Source: Geobacter sp. UBA5735 (lineage in GTDB: Bacteria > Desulfobacterota > Desulfuromonadia > Geobacterales > Geobacteraceae). Taken from it: a DNA stretch of 26,562 nt. The notes beneath the pieces were generated by a model. The model did no database searches and was not told the DNA's origin. It saw only the letters and a program-made list of their open reading frames with translations. Below are positions 7,639-14,959 of this stretch, one piece after another. The number at the start of each line of letters is the position of its first letter. Within the stretch, counting starts at the first letter, position 1. The stretch lies in assembly GCA_002419385.1 (NCBI GenBank), contig DIFZ01000035.1:1-26562 (forward strand), written 5' to 3'. The translations under genes were made by a program, and so were the position numbers.

Positions 7639-7844
7639 AAAACGCGAAATTTGACTTCTGAGACGTTTTCCGCTCTCAACCCTGCCGATTGTATAGGGGC
7701 GAGTTGGAAAGCGCAACACGCGAAAGTTTAAAGATGGTTTTAATGCGGTTCTGTTTTGCGGCGCGGACGGTATCGAACCCCTTCAACTGGGGTGACCGGA
7801 AAAGTTGATGTACGGTGCGTATGTCGCACCGTTAAGGAGGCACG
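7639..7844 (+). promoter_or_regulatory. 206-bp intergenic region at the PI position, with hairpins
   Basis: This is the largest gap inside the operon. It contains a direct repeat ACGCGAAA (7642 and 7718), a small stem ACCCC/GGGGT (7777-7781 and 7789-7793), and a perfect 8-bp hairpin ACGGTGCG/CGCACCGT (7812-7819 and 7825-7832, 5-nt loop) that abuts the Shine-Dalgarno TTAAGGAGG at 7832-7840. In Mu the C-dependent late promoter PI lies immediately upstream of gene I, so this gap is the likely counterpart. I could not find a convincing -10/-35 pair. Confidence 0.5.
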
Positions 7845-8852
7845 ATGAAGGTGCTGTTGACAGCTATGAACCAAGAAAACGCAAACGCTCTTCGCATGGC
7901 CCTTAATTTCGAGTTACCGGCTGACGGGGCGGCCCCGGAACGGATCGAGCTGATACCCCCGGGACAGATCATCACCGGCCGTGACGGACGCACCTGGATC
8001 AACGATCATCCCGAGATAATCCTCCAGTCCTTTACCGCCGACGGCAAGGACCTGCCGATCGACTGGGAACACTCGACCGAGTTGAAAGCCCCGGGAGGGG
8101 AAGAAGCTCCGGCTGCCGGTTGGATCAAATCGCTGGAAATCCGCGAAGGCGGTTCGGTATGGGGCCGGGTGGAGTGGACCGCCAAAGGCAGCGAGTCTGT
8201 TGCCAGCAAGGAGTACCGCTACTTGTCGCCGGTTTTCCGTTATGAAATTGATTCGCGCCGGATCTTCCGGCTTACCAGCGCTGGCCTTACGAACCAGCCA
8301 AACCTTTACATCAGTGCGCTCAATGCCGAGGAGCCACGAAAGGAGCAAAAGATGGAACTCGCCAAACTGCTGGCGGAGTTGGGGCTCCCCGCTACCGCCA
8401 CATTCCTGGATGCCCTGAACCGCATCGCCCAGATGAAAACCGATCATGCCACGGCCCTCAACCAGGCGCAGAACCCGCCCCTGGACAAGTTCGTTCCCCG
8501 GGCGGACTATGACACTGCCCTGAACCGGGCAGTAGCAGCGGAGCAGAAAGTGACCGATCTGCAGAAGGCCGAGTTGGACAAGGCTATCAACACCGAGATC
8601 GACCAGGCCCTGAAGGACGGCAAGATTACGCCGGCAACGAAGGATTACCACGTGGCGCAGTGCCGCATGGAAGGCGGGCTGGATCGCTTTAAAGAATTCG
8701 TCAAGGCTGCGCCGGTCGTTGCCGGAGATTCCGGGCTGAATGACAAGAAGCCGGGTGATGGCGGCACGGCCCTTAATGCCGAGGAAGCGAAGGTTGCCGC
8801 CATGTTTGGCAACTGCGTTGATGACATCAACAAATATGGAAAGGGGGAATAA
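7845..8852 (+). CDS. Mu I-like prohead protease with C-terminal scaffold
   Basis: A 335-residue protein at the position of Mu I. Residues 1 to about 165 are the protease: DLPIDWEHSTE (about 66-76, holding the likely catalytic histidine H73), a glycine-rich W-x-R-V-E-W segment and YRYLSPVFRYE followed by RLTSAGLTNQPN, which carries the serine region of this family. The rest is a helical, charged, low-complexity scaffold (AALNRAVAAEQKVTDLQKAELDK type). The protease matures the prohead and removes the scaffold. Strong TTAAGGAGG sits five bases before the ATG. An internal start at 8352 probably makes the scaffold alone. Confidence 0.9.
   Translation: MKVLLTAMNQENANALRMALNFELPADGAAPERIELIPPGQIITGRDGRTWINDHPEIILQSFTADGKDLPIDWEHSTELKAPGGEEAPAAGWIKSLEIREGGSVWGRVEWTAKGSESVASKEYRYLSPVFRYEIDSRRIFRLTSAGLTNQPNLYISALNAEEPRKEQKMELAKLLAELGLPATATFLDALNRIAQMKTDHATALNQAQNPPLDKFVPRADYDTALNRAVAAEQKVTDLQKAELDKAINTEIDQALKDGKITPATKDYHVAQCRMEGGLDRFKEFVKAAPVVAGDSGLNDKKPGDGGTALNAEEAKVAAMFGNCVDDINKYGKGE
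8352..8852 (+). CDS. nested scaffold protein from internal start (Mu Z-like)
   Basis: An in-frame ATG at 8352 is preceded by a full Shine-Dalgarno AAAGGAG (8339-8345) at six-base spacing, which yields a 166-residue protein equal to the C-terminal part of the protease gene. The nested product starts MELAKLLAELGLP and is predominantly helical and charged, as expected of an assembly scaffold. Mu and lambda make their scaffolds in this way (Z within I; Nu3 within C). Expression from this site is predicted from the sequence and synteny, not shown. Confidence 0.75.
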   Translation: MELAKLLAELGLPATATFLDALNRIAQMKTDHATALNQAQNPPLDKFVPRADYDTALNRAVAAEQKVTDLQKAELDKAINTEIDQALKDGKITPATKDYHVAQCRMEGGLDRFKEFVKAAPVVAGDSGLNDKKPGDGGTALNAEEAKVAAMFGNCVDDINKYGKGE

Positions 8853-8855
8853 CCC

Positions 8856-9260
8856 ATGGCTCTGTCCGCAGACCGCAACACTCCCATGAAGGACGGTGAA
8901 TTGATCAGCGTCCCCATGGCAACGAACACCACTATTTACGCAGGGTCCCTGGTCGTGGCCAACGGCAGCGGTTATGCCGCCCCCGGATCGACAGCCACCA
9001 CCCTGACCGCACTCGGCCGCGCAGAGGAACGGAAGACCAACTCAGGTGCGAACGGCGCCGCCTCGATCCTGGTGCGCAGGGGGGCCGTCTTCAAGTTCAA
9101 GAACTCCGGTACCGATCCGGTCGTCCAAGCCACTCTCGGCAAGACCTGCTACATCGTCGATGACGAAACGGTGTCGGCTACCAACGCTGGCGGCAATACC
9201 CAGTCCGCTGCGGGCAAAGTTGTGGGCATCGATGCCGATGGCGTCTGGGTAGAGATTTAA
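8856..9260 (+). CDS. capsid decoration/cement-like protein
   Basis: A 134-residue protein between the scaffold and the capsid genes. The sequence, with VPMATNTTIYAGSLVVANGSGYAAP near residues 20-44, a beta-rich middle (ASILVRRGAVFKFKNSG) and a closing CYIVDDETVS...VVGIDADGVWVEI, has the pattern of small beta-barrel head decoration proteins common in phages of this type. It lacks a signal peptide or membrane segment. The start is preceded by AAGGGGG at about 8841-8847. A minor head role is inferred from position and composition. Confidence 0.7.
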   Translation: MALSADRNTPMKDGELISVPMATNTTIYAGSLVVANGSGYAAPGSTATTLTALGRAEERKTNSGANGAASILVRRGAVFKFKNSGTDPVVQATLGKTCYIVDDETVSATNAGGNTQSAAGKVVGIDADGVWVEI

Positions 9261-9291
9261 CGAACCTTCAACCTGTCAGGAGGACACATAA

Positions 9292-10197
9292 ATGATTGTC
9301 AACGCAACAAACATCACGAACATCTTCATCAACCTGAAGACCACCTTCAATAAGGCATTCGACGCTGCTCCTGCCATTTGGCAGAAGATAGCCATGCTGG
9401 TGCCGAGCGGCGGTTCAGAGAACCAGTACAACTGGCTTTCCTATTTCCCGCGCATGCGGAAGTGGATGGGCGACAAGGTGGTCAAGTCCCTTGAGGCATT
9501 CAAGTACACCATCGTGAACGACGACTGGGAAGCCACTGTGGAAGTGGACCGCAACCACATTGAGGACGACAACCTGGGCATCTACGCTCCCCAGGCGCAG
9601 ATGGCCGGCTTCTCCGCCAAGCAGTTGCCCGATGAAATCGTCATCGACCTGGTCAACGGCGGCTTTACCAACCTCTGCTACGACGGACAGTATTTCTTCG
9701 ACACCGACCATGCCGTTGCCGGTGCAAGCGTGTCCAACAAGGGAACCGCGGTTCTTTCATGTGCTACCCTGGCGGCAGCCCAGGCGTCGTTCGGAGCGGC
9801 CCGCACGGCCATGAAGAAATTCAAGAACGACGAAGGCCAGCCCTTGAACATTACGCCCGACATCCTGTTTGTGCCGCCGGCGCTGGAAGACACTGCGCTG
9901 GTGCTCAAGAACAACGAGCGCCTGGAAGACGGCAAGCAGAACCCCTACAAGGGAACCTTCGAAGTCGTTGCCGATGCCCGGTTGACCTCTGATACCGCCT
10001 GGTTCCTTCTGGATACCACCAAGCCGGTCAAGCCGTTCATCTACCAGGAGAGGAAGAAGCCGGTCTTCGTGCAGCAGATCGACCCGCAGGCCGACGACGT
10101 GTTCACCCGCAAGAAATTCAAGTTCGGCGCGGAAGCCAGGGCTGCCGGTGGTTATGGTTTCTGGCAGCTTGCCTACGGCAGTACCGGGCTGGGTTAA
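9292..10197 (+). CDS. major capsid protein (Mu T-like)
   Basis: A 301-residue protein of the Mu gpT major head subunit family, which builds the icosahedral shell with the HK97 fold. Visible features are the N-terminal MIVNATNITNIFINLKTTFNKAF, SGGSENQYNWLSYFPRMRKWMGDK (two blocks, residues 38-61), VEVDRNHIEDDNLGIYAPQ (82-100), and the C-terminal ARLTSDTAWFLLDT and KPFIYQERKKPVF. The length matches Mu T (about 305). AGGAGG lies at about 9280-9285. It is followed by a long hairpin and the gp35-like gene. Confidence 0.95.
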   Translation: MIVNATNITNIFINLKTTFNKAFDAAPAIWQKIAMLVPSGGSENQYNWLSYFPRMRKWMGDKVVKSLEAFKYTIVNDDWEATVEVDRNHIEDDNLGIYAPQAQMAGFSAKQLPDEIVIDLVNGGFTNLCYDGQYFFDTDHAVAGASVSNKGTAVLSCATLAAAQASFGAARTAMKKFKNDEGQPLNITPDILFVPPALEDTALVLKNNERLEDGKQNPYKGTFEVVADARLTSDTAWFLLDTTKPVKPFIYQERKKPVFVQQIDPQADDVFTRKKFKFGAEARAAGGYGFWQLAYGSTGLG

Positions 10198-10228
10198 GAC
10201 CGGGGCATAGTTGAAAGTGGATAGTGAT

Positions 10229-10259
10229 CTGGAGGGGTAGGCTTGACTCGCCCCTCCAG
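10229..10259 (+). promoter_or_regulatory. perfect 9-bp hairpin after major capsid gene
   Basis: CTGGAGGGG at 10229-10237 pairs perfectly with CCCCTCCAG at 10251-10259 around a 13-nt loop. No T run follows, so an efficient intrinsic terminator is unlikely. It lies between the capsid stop and the AAAGGAG of the next gene, where it could protect capsid mRNA 3' ends, set the ratio of capsid to downstream products, or mark a processing site. Confidence 0.5.
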
Positions 10260-10285
10260 GCGCGCAACCAAAAGGAGATCAATCG

Positions 10286-10486
10286 ATGATTCGTATCACC
10301 GCCAAGACAGATGGTTTCAGACGCTGCGGGGTTGCCCACCCGGCCGTTCCGGCCGAATACCCGAATGACCGCTTCAGCGTCAAGGAGCTGGCCCAGTTGA
10401 AAGCGGAGCCCCAGCTGGTTGTTGAGGAGCTTCCCGATCCGGAGCCCAAGGACAAGGGCAAAGACAAGGGCAAGGATAACCAGTAA
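10286..10486 (+). CDS. gp35-like / HI1506-related phage protein
   Basis: A 66-residue protein immediately after the capsid hairpin. The N-terminus (MIRITAKTDGFRRCGVAHPA) followed by RFSVKELAQLKAEPQLVVEEL is the pattern of the Mu gp35/HI1506 family of small head-neck region proteins with a FRRCG motif. The C-terminus is a KDKGKDKGK lysine/aspartate tail. AAAGGAG is at about 10271-10277, nine bases upstream. The stop shares one base with the next ATG (TAATG). Function is unknown. Confidence 0.75.
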   Translation: MIRITAKTDGFRRCGVAHPAVPAEYPNDRFSVKELAQLKAEPQLVVEELPDPEPKDKGKDKGKDNQ

Positions 10487-10917
10487 TGGCCTACTGTGCG
10501 CTTGCCGACATAACCGCCACCATCCCGGAGCAGACGGTCACAAACCTGACCGATGACTCCGGGACGGGAGAGGCAGACCAGGGTAAGGTGACGGCGGCGA
10601 TCGCCGACGCTGATGCCGAGATCGACAGCTACTGCGCGGCCCGCTACACGGTGCCCTTTTCGCCGGTGCCTGCCGTGATCCGTAAGTGCTCGGTCGATGT
10701 CTCGGTTTACAACCTGTACAGCCGCTGCGCCGAATCGATTCCTGATTCTCGAAAAGAGCGTTACAAGAACGCCATCGAGCTGCTGAAGAATATCGCCAAG
10801 GGTGTGGTCACCTTGGGCGAAGTGCCCTCGCCGGCGACGAATCCGGAGAGCGCAGGCAGGCCCGAGATCACCAGCAGCACGCGACTGTTCACCCGAGACA
10901 CCATGAAGGACCTGTGA
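10486..10917 (+). CDS. DUF1320 protein (Mu gp36-like)
   Basis: A 143-residue protein of the DUF1320 family, a probable head-tail connector protein. It begins MAYCALADITATIPEQTV and contains KVTAAIADADAEIDSYCAARY (about 31-51), PFSPVPAVIRKCSVDVSVYNLYSR (about 55-78) and RYKNAIELLKNIAKGVVTLG. These are typical features of DUF1320 (Mu gp36). It starts in a TAATG overlap with gp35 and ends one base before gp37. Confidence 0.9.
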   Translation: MAYCALADITATIPEQTVTNLTDDSGTGEADQGKVTAAIADADAEIDSYCAARYTVPFSPVPAVIRKCSVDVSVYNLYSRCAESIPDSRKERYKNAIELLKNIAKGVVTLGEVPSPATNPESAGRPEITSSTRLFTRDTMKDL

Positions 10918-10918
10918 T

Positions 10919-11452
10919 ATGGGCACACCGGTTACCACCTGCACCGACATCGAGACGGCAGTCCTGACCGAGATCACCACCCGTCTTGAGGGAGTTCGAG
11001 CCACGGCGATCCAAAAGGACGCCCAGGGGCTCTACCCCGGCCCGACGGTTAGCGTGGCCATCTTCGAAGGCACGTTCGAGAAGGTGACACAAATAACCTG
11101 GAAGCAAAAGTTAACGGTGAATGTGCTCCTGACCTTCAAGCATGAGCGGGGCGAGGAAGAGCGGCGACGAGGCATTAACCCTCTCGTCCAGGGAGTGGTT
11201 CAGTACCTCATGCTCCGGGATCTGGGGCTCAACATGGAGCCCTTGAAGCCGGTCCGGTTCAGGGATGTTACGGATGAAGCGGATTACGAGGAACGGAAGA
11301 TCGTTTACCTGGTCGAGTTTTCGACCTCGTTTACGGTGACGAAAGTGGATCTGGAAGTAGCTGGAGACCTGCTTGCAGTAGGGTTGAATTACTACCTGAA
11401 GCCAGGTGATGAAGTGGTGGATGCGTCAGACCTAGTCACTCTTGGAGGATAA
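10919..11452 (+). CDS. DUF1834 protein (Mu gp37-like)
   Basis: A 177-residue protein at the Mu gp37 position. The central part reads YPGPTVSVAIFEG, WKQKLTVNVLLTFKHERGEEERRRGINPLVQGVVQYLMLRDLG, matching the DUF1834 pattern of a beta-sandwich tail-terminator-like protein. The C-terminus (KIVYLVEFSTSFTVTKVD, then LLAVGLNYYLKPGDE) also fits. In Mu this gene is followed directly by gp38 and the sheath gene; here about 3.8 kb of other genes intervene. Role in tail completion is inferred. Confidence 0.8.
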   Translation: MGTPVTTCTDIETAVLTEITTRLEGVRATAIQKDAQGLYPGPTVSVAIFEGTFEKVTQITWKQKLTVNVLLTFKHERGEEERRRGINPLVQGVVQYLMLRDLGLNMEPLKPVRFRDVTDEADYEERKIVYLVEFSTSFTVTKVDLEVAGDLLAVGLNYYLKPGDEVVDASDLVTLGG

Positions 11453-11456
11453 ATTT

Positions 11457-12023
11457 ATGGGCAAATTTTTCATGTTATTGGCGCTGATTATGTGCTTGAC
11501 CGTATCGGCCGCATATGCCGAGGCCCCTGGCGGTGGGATGCGTGAGATAGGGTTTTTCGAAATCAAATGTTTTGACACAGCCGGCCGGCTCAAATGGACA
11601 GAAACCGCAAAAAACAACCTGGCCGACGGCGGCGAGCAGATGTTTCTCGACGTTGTGCTCCGTGCCGGGACTGCGCCGACGAACTATTACATCGCCCTCT
11701 ACAACGACACCATTGTCGACACGGATACGCTCTCAACGGTAACCGGTGAGCCATCGACGAACGGTTATGCCCGGTCGCTGGTAGAGCGATCCGCAACCGG
11801 TTGGCCTACGCTCGCTCTTGATAGTGGTGATTACCAGGCGACATCGAGCACCGAGACGTTCACGGCTTCCGGCGGATCCTGGGGTCCGGTAACCTATGCG
11901 GCACTGGTGACCGCTGCGAGTGGTACAACCGGAACATTGGTCAGCTATGCTGCGCTCAGCCAGTCTCGAACGCTTGCCTCCGGCGAATCGCTCCAGGTGA
12001 CGTATCGGGTAAAACTGCAATAA
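11457..12023 (+). CDS. phage structural-type protein with Sec signal peptide
   Basis: A 188-residue protein. Its N-terminus is a clear Sec signal peptide: MGKF, a hydrophobic core FMLLALIMCLTVSAA, and a signal peptidase site AYA|EA at about residues 21-22. The mature part contains WTETAKNNLADGGEQMFLDVVLRAGTAP (two blocks), YYIALYNDT and a beta-rich C-terminal half, resembling virion proteins with an N-x-L-x-x-x-GE motif, which normally lack a signal. A TGGAGGAT site at about 11443-11450 fixes the ATG at 11457. It is the first gene of the block inserted between gp37 and gp38. Its role is unknown: virion adhesin or lysogen surface protein. Confidence 0.65.
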   Translation: MGKFFMLLALIMCLTVSAAYAEAPGGGMREIGFFEIKCFDTAGRLKWTETAKNNLADGGEQMFLDVVLRAGTAPTNYYIALYNDTIVDTDTLSTVTGEPSTNGYARSLVERSATGWPTLALDSGDYQATSSTETFTASGGSWGPVTYAALVTAASGTTGTLVSYAALSQSRTLASGESLQVTYRVKLQ

Positions 12024-12113
12024 TGACAGCCCGCCAGGATGCAATCAGATGCAGCCTGTGTTGCGTTCTGGCAGCCAAAACAACCGAGCTGCGGCTCAAG
12101 GGGGTACCACATA

Positions 12114-12437
12114 ATGAGATCAACCATATTGTCCTGTCTGGTTTCAATTGTGATTTTGTTGGTAGGGATTACTACCGCAAACGCCGGGACCGTGACGTTG
12201 GAATGGGGGGCAGTGTCCGGAGCTGACGGGTACCATGTCTATACCGATGGCGCAAAAGGGCCTACTGTCACCGGCACGACCTCAACCGTTACGGTCCCGG
12301 CGGGTGAACACAGTTTCTACGTTACCGCGTTCAACGGCTGGGGAGAGTCGGGGCCATCGAACACGGTCAAAACCCCTCCGCTCCCTGGTGTCCCTGCTGA
12401 TGCCCGGGTGATTGTTTTCGTCAACATAGTCCAGTAG
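12114..12437 (+). CDS. exported fibronectin type III-like protein
   Basis: A 107-residue protein with a signal peptide (MRSTILSCLVSIVILLVGIT, cleavage ANA|GT near residue 24). The mature part is a single FN3-like domain: TVTLEWGAVSGADGYHVYTDG, TVTVPAGEHSFYVTAFNGWGESGPSN, with the conserved W, Y-x-V and YxVTAxN positions. AAGGGGG at about 12098-12104 supports the ATG at 12114. The mature protein has no catalytic motif and looks like an adhesion/interaction module. It is in the accessory block; a fibre partner or a surface protein of the lysogen are both possible. A competing frame overlaps its beginning (12023-12226). Confidence 0.6.
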   Translation: MRSTILSCLVSIVILLVGITTANAGTVTLEWGAVSGADGYHVYTDGAKGPTVTGTTSTVTVPAGEHSFYVTAFNGWGESGPSNTVKTPPLPGVPADARVIVFVNIVQ

Positions 12438-12458
12438 TAGCAGGCAGAGGGATACAAC

Positions 12459-13544
12459 ATGCCTATTGGCGATAATTCAATATGCCATCCGCTGATATAC
12501 CCGTTCAATATAGTGGCGACTCCGGGCAGCGGAACCCTGGCGCTGTCTAGCGCCACTACGTTCATCGCGTTTTCAGTGCTGGTCAGAGCGGCTGTCACGT
12601 TCACCAAATTCCGTTTTTACGGATCGGGGACCGGCACGGTGAACAGTGTGACCGTGGAATTGCAGGCTGACAATGGCGCCGGATCTCCCAGCGGGACTGC
12701 ACTCGATACCGGGACCATAACGAGTTACGGGGGCACGGCAGCATGGCGGGAATGCAACAATTTTACCGGGAACCAGACGCTGACGCCAGGGGCTACCTAT
12801 TGGATAGTCATCAAAAACACGACATCTACCCCGGCCAGCAATTACCCGACCGTTACCTTCGCCTATGGCCTGATGCCGCCATGGGTTAATACCGATAGTT
12901 CACAGGTCCGTCATCACAAGAAATCTACGACCGACGGCAGCACCTGGGTGAGCGCCGTCGGGACGTGTGCCGCTTACATGGCGGGATTCTCCGATGGGTC
13001 TTGGTACGGCGTGCCTGGATATGCTGGTGGATATTTCAGCACGTCGGGAGTTGATCGAGCATATACCGGTGTGGATTTGGGGGGAGTTGGCGTTATCCCT
13101 GACGATGCCTGGTTGAACGTGGTCGGAATTTGGGGGTGGATACGGCGTGTTGGAAGTCCTGGCGCGCTGCGACTGAAAATCTACGCGGGCACGTCCCTGC
13201 TCTGCCAGAGCATGGATGTCCCGCAGACGCAGACGAGCACCAGCGCTACCGCGGTTTCAGGTTTTTTCAACAAACTGGTTACCATCCCACCGAGGACGCT
13301 GATCAGGGCAATGGTAACCGCCGAGGGTGGCGACAATACGTCAAATTACTATTACCTGTCGGGCCAGTTCTGTGACGCTGATTACCCGCAGAATGCACCA
13401 TCGCTGTTTACATACACCCGGATTGACGGTGGAGTGGCAACCGATACGGCCGGCAAACACCCGGCGATCGCACTCTTGTTGGACGCAAAGCAGCCGTTTG
13501 CGGTACCACCGATAAACCGCAGGCAATTTAACTCTATGAGGTAA
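12459..13544 (+). CDS. unrecognised beta-rich protein, putative adhesin/fibre component
   Basis: A 361-residue protein of unknown family. The first half (residues about 20-130) is a beta-rich domain with FTKFRFYGSGTGTVNSVTVEL, NGAGSPSGTALDTG and LTPGATYWIVIKNTTS, a pattern seen in choice-of-anchor or carbohydrate-binding domains. The middle is rich in Gly/Ser/Thr/Tyr (GVPGYAGGYFSTSGVD). A second beta-rich domain follows. There is no signal peptide or membrane segment. Its neighbours include exported and repeat proteins and a fibre-tail adaptor, so a tail fibre or receptor-binding part is plausible; this is inference. Confidence 0.6.
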   Translation: MPIGDNSICHPLIYPFNIVATPGSGTLALSSATTFIAFSVLVRAAVTFTKFRFYGSGTGTVNSVTVELQADNGAGSPSGTALDTGTITSYGGTAAWRECNNFTGNQTLTPGATYWIVIKNTTSTPASNYPTVTFAYGLMPPWVNTDSSQVRHHKKSTTDGSTWVSAVGTCAAYMAGFSDGSWYGVPGYAGGYFSTSGVDRAYTGVDLGGVGVIPDDAWLNVVGIWGWIRRVGSPGALRLKIYAGTSLLCQSMDVPQTQTSTSATAVSGFFNKLVTIPPRTLIRAMVTAEGGDNTSNYYYLSGQFCDADYPQNAPSLFTYTRIDGGVATDTAGKHPAIALLLDAKQPFAVPPINRRQFNSMR

Positions 13545-13550
13545 CGAACT

Positions 13551-14042
13551 ATGGCAACAGGCGACGAACTCAGCCAGTCTCTACAGTCAGATGCTGCAAC
13601 ACATACAATGACGATCCAGGGGCGCACGGCGGGGGGGCAGACCCCAGAAATCATAGCATCCGCCGTGGTTGGTAAGAAAACAGATGCCGTAGCAGCAGCA
13701 CGGAGATCAGCCTTGACGTCCGCAGACGCAACTGCAAGCCTTGGGAATGCTGCATATACTGGCAATCTGGTCGACATCAGCAACTCCATGCATGTTGGTA
13801 TTCACGGAAGGTTTTCTGCGGCGTCTCAGTCGTGCACAGTGTTCCTGGCATTATACGATGAAGCAAATGCGCTCATAGGTATTACCAGGGACATTACGCT
13901 GCAGGGAGACGGCACGTATACGGACGGAACCGATTACCCGAGCGTCATGGAGATTGTGGATACCCTGTGCGCAGCCAAGGTGTTTATTGTTTTAAGGACA
14001 GCTCCGTCCGGTAATGTCGATCTGTACCTTGAGGTACTCTGA
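13551..14042 (+). CDS. hypothetical protein in accessory block
   Basis: A 163-residue protein without recognised family. It is predicted to be largely beta after about residue 70 (MHVGIHGRFSAASQSCTVFLALYDE and ITRDITLQGDGTYTDGTDYPSV), with an N-terminal alanine-rich part (VVGKKTDAVAAARRSALTSADA). No signal peptide, membrane segment or catalytic motif is visible. The stop overlaps the next ATG (TGATG), so it is coupled to the repeat protein gene and both probably belong to one assembly. Confidence 0.55.
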   Translation: MATGDELSQSLQSDAATHTMTIQGRTAGGQTPEIIASAVVGKKTDAVAAARRSALTSADATASLGNAAYTGNLVDISNSMHVGIHGRFSAASQSCTVFLALYDEANALIGITRDITLQGDGTYTDGTDYPSVMEIVDTLCAAKVFIVLRTAPSGNVDLYLEVL

Positions 14043-14959
14043 TGCGTGGAGCGATCTGGGCGTACATTTTTGGTGGTGGGTCGGTTATCACCGAAACCCT
14101 CACCGCTACGATCACCTCTCTGGCCGCCGCAGCCGACGCCCAGGATTACATCGAAGCGGCAACCAGCCTGATCCAGTCAGGAGCATCGGCTGCCGACGTC
14201 CAGACGATGATGGAGTCGATGCTCACGCTGGCTCAATCACACGTATCGGTAACCGACATTGCTCAACTGGTCGAGGCATGCCTCACCACAATTCAGTCTG
14301 CCGCGTCTGTTTCGGATGTCCAGGGATTGGTAGAGAACTTGGCAACTACGATTCAGTCCCAGACCACTGCAACCGACATTCTCCAGGCGGTCGAGACGCT
14401 CCAGACCACGGCCCAGTCCGCAGCAACCGTTAGCGATGTCGCCCAGCTGGTCGAGTTGCTGCTGACTACGGTTCAGTCCTCTGCCGGGGTTACCGATACT
14501 CTGCAGTCAGGGCAGACGTTCAGCGAGAATCTGCTCACTACGGCAATTTCAGTCAGCCAGGGAAACGAAGCCCAGACGTTTGTCGATACCATCAACACGG
14601 TCATCCAGTCCGGGGCCTCTCTGACGGAACTGGCCGGTCTGGTGGAGTCTATTGGCAGTACGGCGCAGTCGATGTCTTCCATTTCGGATCAGCAGACGTT
14701 CATCGAGAACGTCTCGATCATGGCTGCGTCCAGTGCCAGTCTGGTGGAAATCGGCAGCTATATCGAGCAGGTGTCGGCGACAATCAGAAGTCAGGCGTCG
14801 TTGGCGGATATTCTGGTGGGGGCATTCGTGGGAAAATACATTTTCATGGATGTTGTCAGCCCTCTGGTTCTAAACAATGAATGCACCCGGCGGATATTTG
14901 CTGACAAGGCCAGACCGCGTATCTTCGGAGACATTTGTAGCCCGAGAGGACATGCCTGA
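14042..14959 (+). CDS. repeat protein with twelve 20-residue units
   Basis: A 305-residue protein made almost wholly of a 20-residue repeat. After a 21-residue lead (MRGAIWAYIFGGG...) twelve units cover residues 22-265, with one unit (142-165) four residues longer. The consensus reads T-T-[IAV]-Q-S-x-A-S-[VL]-[ST]-D-[VI]-x-x-L-V-E-x-[LI]-x. Each unit looks like one helix capped by S-x-x-D plus a turn. A distinct 40-residue C-terminus follows (YIFMDVVSPLVLNNE, CTRRIFADKARPRIFGDICSP). No signal peptide. A fibre shaft or helical solenoid is likely; there is no close Mu counterpart. Confidence 0.75.
   Translation: MRGAIWAYIFGGGSVITETLTATITSLAAAADAQDYIEAATSLIQSGASAADVQTMMESMLTLAQSHVSVTDIAQLVEACLTTIQSAASVSDVQGLVENLATTIQSQTTATDILQAVETLQTTAQSAATVSDVAQLVELLLTTVQSSAGVTDTLQSGQTFSENLLTTAISVSQGNEAQTFVDTINTVIQSGASLTELAGLVESIGSTAQSMSSISDQQTFIENVSIMAASSASLVEIGSYIEQVSATIRSQASLADILVGAFVGKYIFMDVVSPLVLNNECTRRIFADKARPRIFGDICSPRGHA
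14105..14836 (+). repeat. twelve tandem 60-bp coding repeats
   Basis: The region encodes the twelve 20-residue units; unit length is 60 bp except one of 72 bp. The units diverge in sequence but keep the aspartate near position 11 and the Q-S near position 4-5, so they are old duplications held by protein constraint, not recent slippage. Diverged codons argue against a simple array that contracts freely. Confidence 0.75.

Noticed and set aside
10279..11004. Minus-strand ORF (241 codons) opposite gp35 and gp36
   Set aside because: Antisense shadow; no ribosome binding site or domain evidence.
12023..12226. ORF overlapping the start of the FN3-like gene (MTARQDAIRCSLCC...), coupled by TAATG to the upstream gene
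   Set aside because: It fills the 90-base gap, but it conflicts with the clear signal peptide and FN3 frame and has no recognisable family. Kept as a possibility only.
14014..14433. Alternative-frame ORF across the first half of the repeat protein gene
   Set aside because: The periodic pattern in the 14042 frame is strong and this frame has no independent support.
14105..14836. CRISPR-like interpretation of the tandem repeats
   Set aside because: The units are coding, contiguous and diverged, with no alternating identical repeats and unique spacers.
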